Assembly: GCA_900316685.1 (NCBI GenBank)
Contig: ONDS01000009.1
Span: forward strand, 120,198 to 184,197
DNA from: an uncultured Prevotellaceae bacterium
GTDB taxonomy: Bacteria; Bacteroidota; Bacteroidia; Bacteroidales; Bacteroidaceae
Length of the DNA stretch: 64,000 nt
Direction of reading: 5' to 3'
The stretch's first letter is position 1. Each line of letters begins with the position of its first letter. A program made the translations under genes and the position numbers. Positions 26,126-33,996 of this stretch are shown piece by piece. The notes beneath the pieces are model-generated. The model was not told where the DNA came from. It did no database searches and saw only the letters and a list, made by a program, of their open reading frames with translations.

Positions 26126-28186
26126 ATGATCAACAGAGAATTGTTACGACCCGAGAGCATTGTGGTCATCGGAGGCTCCAACAATGTACACAAACCCGGT
26201 GGTGCCGTAGTCCGCAACCTTATACAGGGAGGATACAAAGGAACGCTGCGCATCGTCAACCCCAAGGAAGACGAGGTGCAGGGCATCAAGGTATTCCATG
26301 ATGCCAAGGAGATACCTCCCACCGACCTGGCCATCCTCGTGGTGGCCGCCAAGTATTGTCCCGACTACGTGGAGCTATTGGCCTCGACGAAAGGAGTGAA
26401 AGCCTTCATCATCATCTCCGCCGGTTTTGGCGAGGAGACGAAGGCGGGCGCGGCGTTGGAACAGCGCATCCTCGACAGTTGCGAGCGCTACGGCGCGGCA
26501 CTGATCGGTCCCAATTGCATCGGCCTGCTCAATGAGTGGCATCATAGCGTGTTCACCAAACCCATCCCTCAGTTGAATCCCAAGGGTGTGGACTTCATCA
26601 GCGGCAGCGGCGCCACCGCTGTGTTCATCCTCGAGTCGGCGGTCATCAAGGGCTTGCAGTTCCGCTCGGTCTGGAGCATCGGCAACGGCAAGCAGATAGG
26701 CATAGAGGATGTCTTGCAGTATATGGACGAGAACTTCGCCCCCGAGACGGACTCGAAGGTGAAACTGCTCTATATCGAGAACATTGCCAACCCCGACAAG
26801 TTGCTCTTCCATGCCGCATCGCTCATCCGCAAAGGATGCCGCATCGCCGCCATCAAGGCGGGCAGTTCGGAGAGTGGCAGCAGGGCCGCCTCATCACACA
26901 CGGGAGCCATCGCCTCCAGCGACTCCGCCGTGGAGGCCCTCTTCCGCAAGGCTGGCATCGTGAGGTGCTTCTCGCGTGAGGAACTGACCACTGTGGGTTG
27001 CATCTTCACCCTACCGCCCCTCAGCGGGCGCAACTTCGCCATCGTGACCCATGCCGGCGGTCCTGGTGTGATGCTCACCGACGCGCTGTCGAAGGGTGGT
27101 CTCCAGGTGCCCCCTATCAGCGGTCCCGAGGCCGACGAGTTGAAGACCAAGTTGTTCGCTGGTGCCTCCGTGGCCAACCCCATCGACATCCTCGCCACGG
27201 GCACGTCCGAGCAGTTGGGCATCGCCATCGACTACTGCGAGCACCATTTCCTCGATATCGACGCCATCATGGTCATCTTCGGCACTCCCGGTCTGGTACA
27301 GTTGTACGAGGCTTACGATGTGCTGCACAAGAAGATCTTGGAGTGCAAGAAACCCGTGTTCCCCATCCTGCCGTCGCTGCACACCGCCGGTCCCGAGGTG
27401 GAGGAATTCCTGAAGAAAGGTCATGTGAACTTCAGCGACGAGGTGACCCTCGCCACCGCCCTGACACAGATCATGCGCACGCCGGCACCCGCCCCACCCG
27501 AGATAGAGTTGTTCGGTGTGGACGTGCCGCGCATCCGCGAGGTGATTGGCGGCATCAAGGAGAATGGTTATATCTCGCCCGAACTGGTGCATGAGTTGCT
27601 CAGCTGCGCCGGCATCCCCATGGTGCCCGAGCTGGTGAGTGCGGAGAAGCAGACACTTATCGACTTCGCCGAGAAGGTGGGCTATCCCGTCGTGGCCAAG
27701 GTGGTGGGGCCCGTACACAAGAGCGACGTGGGCGGCGTGGCGCTGAACATCCGTTCCAAGGAGCATCTCGCCTTGGAGTTCGACCGCATGATGAAGATCA
27801 AGGATGCCAAGGGTGTGATGGTGCAGAAGATGATCAGCGGCACCGAACTATTCATCGGTGCCAAGTATGAGCCCCGTTTCGGCCATGTGGTGCTCTGCGG
27901 CCTGGGCGGTATCTTCGTCGAGGTGCTCAAGGACGTGTCGAGCGGTCTGGCACCCCTCTCCTATCCCGAGGCCTATTCGATGATCCACTCTCTGCGTGGC
28001 TACAAGATCATCAAGGGCACACGCGGACAAGCGGGAATCAACGAGAAGCGTTATGCCGAGATCATCGTGCGGCTCTCCACCTTGCTCCGTTTCGCCACAG
28101 AAATCAAGGAGATGGACATCAACCCGCTATTGGCCGACAAGGACAATGTGGTGGCCGTTGACGCGAGGATACTGATTGAACGTTGA
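26126..28186 (+). CDS. ADP-forming acetate/acyl-CoA synthetase (fused alpha-beta)
   Basis: 686 residues. Residues 1-130 are a CoA-binding Rossmann domain (SIVVIGGSNNVHKPGGAVVR), 150-300 and 300-450 succinyl-CoA-ligase-like domains with the phosphorylated His258 in SSHTGAIASSD, and about 480-686 an ATP-grasp domain (YPVVAKVVGPVHKSDVGGVAL). It converts acetyl- or acyl-CoA, ADP and phosphate to the acid, CoA and ATP, giving substrate-level ATP in anaerobes. Its final codons and stop lie in a TGAACGT repeat. Confidence 0.9.
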   Translation: MINRELLRPESIVVIGGSNNVHKPGGAVVRNLIQGGYKGTLRIVNPKEDEVQGIKVFHDAKEIPPTDLAILVVAAKYCPDYVELLASTKGVKAFIIISAGFGEETKAGAALEQRILDSCERYGAALIGPNCIGLLNEWHHSVFTKPIPQLNPKGVDFISGSGATAVFILESAVIKGLQFRSVWSIGNGKQIGIEDVLQYMDENFAPETDSKVKLLYIENIANPDKLLFHAASLIRKGCRIAAIKAGSSESGSRAASSHTGAIASSDSAVEALFRKAGIVRCFSREELTTVGCIFTLPPLSGRNFAIVTHAGGPGVMLTDALSKGGLQVPPISGPEADELKTKLFAGASVANPIDILATGTSEQLGIAIDYCEHHFLDIDAIMVIFGTPGLVQLYEAYDVLHKKILECKKPVFPILPSLHTAGPEVEEFLKKGHVNFSDEVTLATALTQIMRTPAPAPPEIELFGVDVPRIREVIGGIKENGYISPELVHELLSCAGIPMVPELVSAEKQTLIDFAEKVGYPVVAKVVGPVHKSDVGGVALNIRSKEHLALEFDRMMKIKDAKGVMVQKMISGTELFIGAKYEPRFGHVVLCGLGGIFVEVLKDVSSGLAPLSYPEAYSMIHSLRGYKIIKGTRGQAGINEKRYAEIIVRLSTLLRFATEIKEMDINPLLADKDNVVAVDARILIER

Positions 28187-28202
28187 ACATTGAACGTTGA
28201 TA
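28176..28202. repeat. Heptad array TGAACGT/TGAACAT
   Basis: TTGAACG, TTGAACA, TTGAACG, TTGA units; the first contributes the stop codon of the preceding gene. Confidence 0.8.
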
Positions 28203-28207
28203 TACAG

Positions 28208-28252
28208 GGGAAGGAAATCCGTCGCCTTTATCGTGCGATGAATTTCCTTCCC
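28208..28252. terminator. Bidirectional terminator between convergent genes
   Basis: GGGAAGGAAAT / ATTTCCTTCCC arms enclose a further CGTCGC/GTGCG-like inner stem, between the acyl-CoA synthetase and the DUF2461 gene. Confidence 0.7.
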
Positions 28253-28283
28253 TTCTGTATGACGATGCCGGAAGCGATGGCAA

Positions 28284-28985
28284 TCACTCATAGTCATCAA
28301 TCACTGCATTCATAAAATCCATCATGGGTTTGGCGGTGGCGAAGATGTCGGCCAACCGGTCGAGACAACCGTCATGGGTGAAGAAATCGTCGTCGATGAC
28401 GGTCCATGCACAGTAATCCTTCATGCGCAGGTATTGTATATGTTCGTCTTCGCGTGGGAAGCCAGCGGGCGCCGTCTTGAGTAGTGCGAGACCGAAACCC
28501 CTTTCATCCTCGGGCTGGTGCTCGCCGGGAATCCCGAAGAGTTGGAGAAAGCGTGGGTTGCGCACGCACTCGTTCCACCGCTCTCGGTTGGCCATGATCT
28601 CATTGCGTGTGGCGGTGAGGATATTGGTTGGCAACCAGTAGTTACCCGTGGCCAGCATGCAGTGACCAGGTTCGAGATGTATGTAATACCCCCCATGCAA
28701 AGCCTTCTTGCCATGGGCGGAAATATACGCACCGAGATGGCGTTTGTAAGGCGACTTGTCGGGTGAGAACCGCGTATCGCGGTAGAAACGATAGGTGGTG
28801 TCGCTCACCTTGAGATGAGCGATAGTCGGGTCGATCTGTGCCAGCCGCAGGAGCGTGTCGCCTACCAAGCGTTCAAATTCCGCCTTGGCCTCCAGGTAAA
28901 ACGGCTTATGTTCGTTGAACCACGTGCGGTTGTTGTTGCGCGCCACCTGGCCAAGGAAATCGAGAATGAGAGGTGTGTTGTACAT
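28284..28985 (-). CDS. DUF2461 family protein
   Basis: 233 residues, cytoplasmic. It matches the TIGR02453/DUF2461 pattern: start LILDFLGQVARNNNRTWFNEHK, central YRFYRDTRFSPDKSPYKRHLGAYIS, and GGYYIHLEPGHCMLATGNY. The function of the family is unknown. The first 10 bp upstream of the start already belong to an 8-bp-period array that fills the gap to the AraC gene. Confidence 0.88.
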   Translation of the reverse strand: MYNTPLILDFLGQVARNNNRTWFNEHKPFYLEAKAEFERLVGDTLLRLAQIDPTIAHLKVSDTTYRFYRDTRFSPDKSPYKRHLGAYISAHGKKALHGGYYIHLEPGHCMLATGNYWLPTNILTATRNEIMANRERWNECVRNPRFLQLFGIPGEHQPEDERGFGLALLKTAPAGFPREDEHIQYLRMKDYCAWTVIDDDFFTHDGCLDRLADIFATAKPMMDFMNAVIDDYE

Positions 28986-28994
28986 AGTGATAGA

Positions 28995-29097
28995 GGTTAT
29001 TTCGTTATTTCGATATTTCGATATAACGTTATTACGTCATTACGTCATAACGGGATTATGTTATAACGGGATTATGTTATTACAGCATTCCGTCATT
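28995..29097. repeat. Octad array TTATTTCG/TTATAACG
   Basis: About thirteen 8-bp units (TTATTTCG, ATATTTCG, TTATTACG, TCATTACG, GGATTATG, TTATAACG). It is the upstream region of the DUF2461 gene and ends inside the last codon of the AraC-family gene (stop at 29096). Confidence 0.9.
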
Positions 29098-29986
29098 AAA
29101 CGATGACTCGCTTCTTATGATAATTCTCTCTGAATTCGGAAGGCGAGCATGCCTTTTTCTTCTTGAAGATACGGTTGAAATTGCTGAGGTTGTTGAACCC
29201 GCACTCATAGGCTATTTCCGAGATGGACCGAGCCGTGTCGACCAACATGCGCGAAGCATATCCCAGCCGTATGTCGATGATGTATTCCGACAGGTTGCGC
29301 CCCGTGTGCAACTTGAAGAAACGGCTGAAGGCACTGGGGCTCATGCCGGCGATGTCGGCCAAGGCCGCTAACCGCAGTTCGTCGCGATAGTTTTCGGAGA
29401 TGAAATTCTTCACCTTCAGTATGCGTCGGCTGTCGTCCTCGACGGCTATCTTGGCATAGCTGGAGGATGCCAGCGTACGTGCGCCATGACATTTCGACAG
29501 TTCGTAGAGTATGGCCAGGAACTGCTGTACGGCGTAGAATCCGTCTTTGACAGTGCTGAGAGAGTCGAGCAACGGATAGACCCTCATGATGGCATCGAGC
29601 GGGAAACACAGGCCCTTTCGCGCCTCGTTCATCATCTTTCGTATGCTGAAGAAGGGGTTCCTGCCGAAGAAGCCATCCTCGCTCATATCGAAATCGAACT
29701 GGATGGTGATTTCGCGTATTTCTTCGCTGCGACACCTGTTCTGCTCCCACACATGTTCGAGGTCGGGACTGGTGATGAGTACAAGGTCGAAGTCGTCGAT
29801 CACCTCAGCACTGTCGCCCACGATACGTTTCACGCCCTTGGCATGTTCCACGAAGTTGAGTTCCTGCACCACATGGTTGTGTATGGGATAGGTGAACTCT
29901 TTCTTGCGCCTGTCGGCGATATAGAGCACATCCTTACCCATCAAGGGAGATATCTCATGTATGATTTTTTTCTCTTCCATTAACAT
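29096..29986 (-). CDS. AraC-family transcriptional regulator
   Basis: 296 residues. The N-terminal half is a cupin-like effector domain (FTYPIHNHVVQELNFVEHAKGVKRIV). The C-terminal AraC HTH (about 190-292) has ISENYRDELRLAALADIAGM, SAFSRFFKLHTGRNLSEYI and the second helix-turn-helix ending AYECGFNNLSNFNRIFKKKK. The effector is unknown; the presence of an N-terminal cupin suggests a sugar or small metabolite. No adjacent catabolic operon identifies its target. Confidence 0.92.
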   Translation of the reverse strand: MLMEEKKIIHEISPLMGKDVLYIADRRKKEFTYPIHNHVVQELNFVEHAKGVKRIVGDSAEVIDDFDLVLITSPDLEHVWEQNRCRSEEIREITIQFDFDMSEDGFFGRNPFFSIRKMMNEARKGLCFPLDAIMRVYPLLDSLSTVKDGFYAVQQFLAILYELSKCHGARTLASSSYAKIAVEDDSRRILKVKNFISENYRDELRLAALADIAGMSPSAFSRFFKLHTGRNLSEYIIDIRLGYASRMLVDTARSISEIAYECGFNNLSNFNRIFKKKKACSPSEFRENYHKKRVIV

Positions 29987-30029
29987 GGGCGTGGAGTCTT
30001 TTTAAGGAGTTATCAGATGATTCAGAGCA

Positions 30030-30917
30030 TTACAGTTTCAGTTCCTTGAGTATCTCGCTCATCCTGCGCAGTGTGGTGACACGTGTGGGCACGAGTGGCA
30101 GGCGCAGCACATTCTCGATGAATCCCATCTCGTGGAGCAGCGCTTTCACGCCGGCGGGATTGCCGTCGACGAAGAGCAAGCTATAGAGGTCGATGAACTT
30201 ATAATGGATTTTCCGTGCTGCGGCAAACTCATTGTTGAACTCTAAACGTATCATGCGGGAGAATTCCTTGGGCAGGGCGTTGCCGATGACCGAGATGACA
30301 CCCACGGCGCCACACGCCACCATGGGATAGGTGAGGGCATCGTCGCCGCTGATGACATCGAAATCGTCGGGTTTGTTCTTGATGATCTCGTCTACCTGTT
30401 CGAGATTGCCGCTTGCCTCCTTGATGGCCACGATATTCTGGCAATCGCGCGCCAGGCGTACCGTCGTTTCCGCCTTCATGTTGATTCCTGTTCGGCCCGG
30501 CACGTTATAGAGCACCACGGGCAGCTGTGTGGCAGCCGCTATGGCCTTGAAATGCTGGTATAATCCCTCCTGCGACGGCTTGTTGTAGAAAGGACAGACG
30601 GAAAGGATGCCATCGATGCCGGAGAGGTCGGCGCTCTTCAGTTCATTCACCACCGCCGCCGTATTGTTGCCGCCGCATCCCATCAGGATGGGTACGCGTC
30701 CACCCGCCCTTTTGACAATCAGCTCCTTGATGGTATGTTTTTCTTCTGCTGTCAGGCAAGGAGTCTCGCCTGTCGTGGCGAGTATGCACAGGAAATCGGC
30801 GCCGTTGGCCAATTGGTAATCAACGAGTCGGGTAAGCGCCTCGTAGTCGACGGCCCCCTCTTGTGTGAAAGGAGTGATGAGGGCGATGCCCAGTCCTTTG
30901 AATATATTCTGTACCAT
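30030..30917 (-). CDS. dapA: 4-hydroxy-tetrahydrodipicolinate synthase
   Basis: 295 residues from the ATG at 30917, the normal length; an upstream ATG (31097) would include the promoter. Aldolase-type TIM barrel with Schiff-base Lys166 (IVAIKEASG), Tyr137 (LYNVPGRTG) and the TTGE substrate loop at 48-51. It condenses pyruvate with aspartate semialdehyde, first step to diaminopimelate and lysine. Confidence 0.95.
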   Translation of the reverse strand: MVQNIFKGLGIALITPFTQEGAVDYEALTRLVDYQLANGADFLCILATTGETPCLTAEEKHTIKELIVKRAGGRVPILMGCGGNNTAAVVNELKSADLSGIDGILSVCPFYNKPSQEGLYQHFKAIAAATQLPVVLYNVPGRTGINMKAETTVRLARDCQNIVAIKEASGNLEQVDEIIKNKPDDFDVISGDDALTYPMVACGAVGVISVIGNALPKEFSRMIRLEFNNEFAAARKIHYKFIDLYSLLFVDGNPAGVKALLHEMGFIENVLRLPLVPTRVTTLRRMSEILKELKL

Positions 30918-30973
30918 AAAAGATAAATAATCGGTGAGAGGCCCTTTAACAGGAGCCATCTGCCTATTTTGTG

Positions 30974-30981
30974 CAAAATTA
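30974..30981 (-). promoter_or_regulatory. -7 box for dapA
   Basis: The minus strand reads TAATTTTG, 57 nt upstream of the dapA start. Confidence 0.6.
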
Positions 30982-31097
30982 GTGGTTTTTGCGATAATTC
31001 TGCCTTGCCTTATGGTATTTTTTGTTAAAATGGTATTTTTTTGACAAATCGGCTGAAAAAAACTGTCAAGACTATTGCACGGCAAGAAAAAAAACAT

Positions 31098-31105
31098 TAC
31101 ATTTG
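31098..31105 (+). promoter_or_regulatory. -7 box for the Arg/His-rich protein
   Basis: TACATTTG, 109 nt upstream of the ATG at 31214; the long leader carries a short ORF and a possible pseudoknot. Confidence 0.6.
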
Positions 31106-31114
31106 CAAAAACAT

Positions 31115-31156
31115 ATGCTAATGTTTATGAGAAGTAAAAGGCGACCGATGGCCTAA
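31115..31156 (+). CDS. 13-codon leader ORF, basic
   Basis: ATG to TAA encodes MLMFMRSKRRPMA inside the 5' leader of the Arg/His-rich gene. No conservation can be checked here; it may be chance, but four consecutive-region Arg/Lys codons before an Arg-rich protein suggest an attenuator-type leader. Confidence 0.3.
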   Translation: MLMFMRSKRRPMA

Positions 31157-31200
31157 AGGGTTCCTCCCATCGATTCTCGTCTATTAACCACTTGGAACCC
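31146..31200 (+). promoter_or_regulatory. Possible H-type pseudoknot in the leader
   Basis: Stem 1 CGATGG (31146-31151) pairs with CCATCG (31167-31172). Stem 2 GGGTTCC (31158-31164), inside the loop of stem 1, pairs with GGAACCC (31194-31200). The interleaving is an H-type pseudoknot or a pair of alternative folds, ending 13 nt before the start codon. Its fit to no known riboswitch is clear to me. Confidence 0.4.
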
Positions 31201-31213
31201 ACTATTATTAACG

Positions 31214-31513
31214 ATGAAAAGGTTTCTTATGACATTGGTGGCCGCACTGACCATGGTGCTTGCCGCCAACGCGCTGACCGACATGGGTCCGCGCGCGAGG
31301 AAAGCCGCCCGCCGCCATGCCGTGCAGCAGCGCTACCGTGCTCCCCGCCACCACAGGCCCACCGCCAGGTTCAGGCATCGTCAGGCCCCTCCACCCAGGC
31401 ACTGGCGCCATCACCATCCTCGTTACAAACATCATGCGCCCCCTCCACGCTACAGGCGCCATGCCACCGCCCGGCGTTATGCCAAGGCCCGTGCCGTGAG
31501 GAGAAGGAGATAA
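31214..31513 (+). CDS. Small secreted Arg/His-rich protein
   Basis: 99 residues. A typical signal peptide (residues 1-20, MTLVAALTMVLAANA), then an 80-residue chain of almost only Arg, His, Pro and Ala with HHRP, RHRQAPPPRHWRHHHP and a terminal RRRR. It is extremely basic, without hydrophobic core, so probably unfolded unless it binds polyanion or metal. Metal chelation, nucleic acid or LPS binding are possible. No family is recognised. Monocistronic with its own promoter and terminator. Confidence 0.7.
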   Translation: MKRFLMTLVAALTMVLAANALTDMGPRARKAARRHAVQQRYRAPRHHRPTARFRHRQAPPPRHWRHHHPRYKHHAPPPRYRRHATARRYAKARAVRRRR

Positions 31514-31523
31514 GCCCCATGCA

Positions 31524-31564
31524 ACGTATGAAGGCCGCGAATGTTCTTCGCGGTCTTCATACGT
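31524..31564. terminator. Bidirectional terminator
   Basis: 18-bp stem (ACGTATGAAGGCCGCGAA paired with TTCGCGGTCTTCATACGT, one mismatch), loop TGTTC, between the Arg/His-rich gene and the HIRAN gene. Confidence 0.8.
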
Positions 31565-31607
31565 CATGGCCGTAGCTCCGACCATCATACCTGTCACAGC
31601 CCGATTA

Positions 31608-31997
31608 TCATTCCACCATGTAGATGCGTCCTTTCACCTTGACCCATGAGTCGACATCTTCGACCGACACCACGCGGCAGAAGAAAGCCTTGCCAGCATC
31701 CATGAGCCGTGAGATGACCTCGTTCATCCTTCGTGGCACCCACCCTATCTGGATGTCCTCGTAGTAGATGGCGATGGCCAGCTCGTCGTATTCATTGTGA
31801 GGATGGCGTATCATCTTCAGAATGGTTCCTTTTTTGAGCAATGGTTCCACATCGTATATCTCATCGCGATATGATGTGCCCGCCACGGTGATTTCCAAGA
31901 GGAATATCTCGCGGCTGAAGGGTTGGAGGCTCATTTCCGTGCCGTGCCCGATGATCGAGAGCAGTTCGGGCGACAGCTTGACGATGCTGTTATTCAT
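31608..31997 (-). CDS. HIRAN-domain protein
   Basis: 129 residues from the ATG at 31997, preceded by AAGGA and overlapping the upstream stop by 8 nt. Residues about 30-125 form a HIRAN domain: hydrophobic strand (EIFLLEITVAGTSY), GTILKMIRHPHNEYDELAIAIYY and IGWVPRRMNEVISRLMDAGK. HIRAN domains bind 3' ends of single-stranded DNA in helicase-associated proteins; here the domain stands alone. Translationally coupled to the J-domain gene. An alternative start is 32012. Confidence 0.85.
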   Translation of the reverse strand: MNNSIVKLSPELLSIIGHGTEMSLQPFSREIFLLEITVAGTSYRDEIYDVEPLLKKGTILKMIRHPHNEYDELAIAIYYEDIQIGWVPRRMNEVISRLMDAGKAFFCRVVSVEDVDSWVKVKGRIYMVE

Positions 31998-32814
31998 TTT
32001 TCGTTCCTTCATATTCTTCCATCACTTCGACGATGCGCCGGAGCCGGTCGCGCTCCTCGGTAAGTTCGTCGATCTGTTTGTTCAACCGTTGTTTCTCGTT
32101 CTCCACCCATACCGGGTCGTTCAATTTGTCGCGGTAGGTGAAGGGGAAATCATTCTCTAAAGCCTGGATTATCTGTTCCATCAGTGCCACCCTCTCTTTC
32201 ATTTGATTGACCAGCGTCTCCATGTCGAGACCCGATGACTGTATCTGCTCGTAGTCGATATCCTTGCCGTCGAGCAGAAGGGTTATCTCACGCAACTTCT
32301 GCAGGTCGCACAGGCGGTACGCCGTCTGCACTTGCAGGAAAAGGTCTTTCTCCCGTTCCGACTGGTTGGGATGGGTGTCAGGATGGAGCCGTTTGACCAA
32401 CAGGCGATACAGCCGTTTCAGTTCTTCGGCATCCTCGTCGGACAACGGTTCCGCCTCAAGGTAAGCCTTCGCCGACTTGATACGTTCCTCCTGCTCTTGC
32501 AACATCTCGTTGTATTCCTCCATCTTGATGTCGATCTCAATGTTGATGACAGAGAGGTCGGGAGTCTCATCGCGGTTGATATAAGCCTGGAGCAGTTGTC
32601 GTCGGTATTGCAGCTCGGCTATCTCCACCTTCAGTTGCAACACGTCATATATCAGGTAGCCTACAGTCTGTAGGTAGAGAGCCTCGAGATAGGGTTTCTC
32701 GAAGAGATAGAGATGGTCGAACTTCGCCACCAGGTCGGCATACTGCCGTCTGAGCCGTTGGTATTCCCGCCGCAGGTCTTCGCTGTATGTAGATAGTTGG
32801 ATGCTTGTTTCCAT
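31990..32814 (-). CDS. Coiled-coil protein with a divergent J-domain
   Basis: 274 residues from the ATG at 32814 (METSIQLST); earlier ATG at 32868 lies before the promoter. Long helical N-terminal half with coiled coil (about 10-120), then a J-domain-like segment (about 128-180) with the signature HPD at 144-146 (LLVKRLHPDTHPNQSEREK). The C-terminal part is again coiled coil. HPD stimulates Hsp70 (DnaK) ATPase, so a cochaperone role is likely. The overlap with the HIRAN gene suggests a stable partnership. Confidence 0.82.
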   Translation of the reverse strand: METSIQLSTYSEDLRREYQRLRRQYADLVAKFDHLYLFEKPYLEALYLQTVGYLIYDVLQLKVEIAELQYRRQLLQAYINRDETPDLSVINIEIDIKMEEYNEMLQEQEERIKSAKAYLEAEPLSDEDAEELKRLYRLLVKRLHPDTHPNQSEREKDLFLQVQTAYRLCDLQKLREITLLLDGKDIDYEQIQSSGLDMETLVNQMKERVALMEQIIQALENDFPFTYRDKLNDPVWVENEKQRLNKQIDELTEERDRLRRIVEVMEEYEGTKNE

Positions 32815-32838
32815 GTTTATCACCTTGGTTTCATGCTG

Positions 32839-32846
32839 CAAAGATA
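32839..32846 (-). promoter_or_regulatory. -7 box for the J-domain/HIRAN operon
   Basis: The minus strand reads TATCTTTG, 24 nt before the start codon at 32814. Confidence 0.65.
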
Positions 32847-32916
32847 GCGAAAACCGAGTACAAAACAAAATGAACGAGTTTTTTTTAGTTGAGGTGCATC
32901 CTATCTTATGACTATC

Positions 32917-33828
32917 TTACGACCCTATCCAGAGGAACAGTAGTCCCAACATGACGAGGGCGAGGTCGACGGCCTTGCTCTTGAGGTTTTTCTCATGGAA
33001 GAAGAGCGCGCCGAAGAGGAAGGAGACGACCACGCTTCCCCTCCTGACCATCGACACGATCGACACCATGGCTCCGGGCAATGAAAGGGAATAGAAATAC
33101 AGGAAATCTGCGATGGAGAGGAACAGCGAGACGAAGATGATGGCCCAATGCCAGCGAAAGGGCGACGCCGTTCGATGTGGCCACCAGATGAGCCACATCA
33201 TCACGCCCATCATCGCACATTGGTAGATGTTGTACCATGATTGCACCATCATGCGGTCGAGTCCTACGCCACCCTCCTCGGGCGATGCCATGAGGTATTT
33301 GTCATAGAGTCCGCTGATGGCCCCGAATACGGCGGCGAGCACGATGAGCACCACCCACCGGTTGTCGCGGAAGTTGATGCCCTCTTTCTTTCCGCTCCTG
33401 CTAAGCATGAAGAAGGAGAGCACCGCCAGCATCACTCCCACCCACTGCCATACGTTGAGTTGCTCGCCGAAGACGAGCATCGCTCCCACGAGCACCATCA
33501 CCGGTTGTGTGGCGTTGATCGGTCCTACGATGGTCAGCGGCAGGTATTTCATGCCGAAATAGCCGCACACCCACGAGGCGAGCACGATCACGCTCTTGAC
33601 GATGATATAAAGGTGCTCGTTCCATCCACCTTGTCCCACAAGGAAAGGAGTATGGTCGAGCACATGTGTATGGTGGCTCATGATGATGAAGGGCAGGAAG
33701 AGCACCGAGCAGAAGAGGGTGTTGAGGAAGAGCACCGGCAATACGGCGTTATCCTTGAGCGCCGTCTTCTTCAATGAGTCGTAGCAGCCCAGCAGCGCCG
33801 CGGAACAGAAAGCGAGAAATAACCACAT
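32917..33828 (-). CDS. EamA/DMT-family transporter
   Basis: 303 residues, about ten transmembrane helices, two EamA halves (about 1-140 and 155-303). Motifs: LPLTIVGPINATQPVMVLVGAML at the end of the first half and PGAMVSIVSMVRRGSVVVSFLFGAL in the second. DMT proteins export or import metabolites; the substrate is unknown. The leader is a long heptad array. Confidence 0.88.
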   Translation of the reverse strand: MWLFLAFCSAALLGCYDSLKKTALKDNAVLPVLFLNTLFCSVLFLPFIIMSHHTHVLDHTPFLVGQGGWNEHLYIIVKSVIVLASWVCGYFGMKYLPLTIVGPINATQPVMVLVGAMLVFGEQLNVWQWVGVMLAVLSFFMLSRSGKKEGINFRDNRWVVLIVLAAVFGAISGLYDKYLMASPEEGGVGLDRMMVQSWYNIYQCAMMGVMMWLIWWPHRTASPFRWHWAIIFVSLFLSIADFLYFYSLSLPGAMVSIVSMVRRGSVVVSFLFGALFFHEKNLKSKAVDLALVMLGLLFLWIGS

Positions 33829-33829
33829 G

Positions 33830-33903
33830 TGAGTGATGAGTGACGAGTGATGAGTTAAAAGTTAAGAGTTAAGAGTTAAAAGTTAAGAGTTAAGAGTTAA
33901 GAA
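33830..33903. repeat. Heptad array TGATGAG then TTAAGAG
   Basis: TGATGAG, TGACGAG, TGATGAG, TTAAAAG, TTAAGAG, TTAAGAG and repeats; it begins 2 bp upstream of the DMT transporter start and ends about 75 bp from it. Confidence 0.95.
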
Positions 33904-33920
33904 AAATACCCCGCTGGCAA

Positions 33921-33996
33921 ACAGTTCTCCCCCTACAGGGGGAGTTAGAGGGGGGGCACTTGATGTTCAACGTTCAATGTTCAATGTTCAACGTAA
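33921..33996. repeat. GC-rich palindrome plus TTCAACG heptads
   Basis: Palindrome CTCCCCC-TACA-GGGGGAG with flanking TTAGAGGGGG (33921-33959), then TTCAACG, TTCAATG, TTCAATG, TTCAACG (33966-33995) that run into the C-terminal codons of truA. Confidence 0.85.

Noticed and set aside
30918-31097. Longer dapA reading frame
   Set aside because: It would include the -7 box at 30974-30981 and adds 60 residues that DapA proteins lack.
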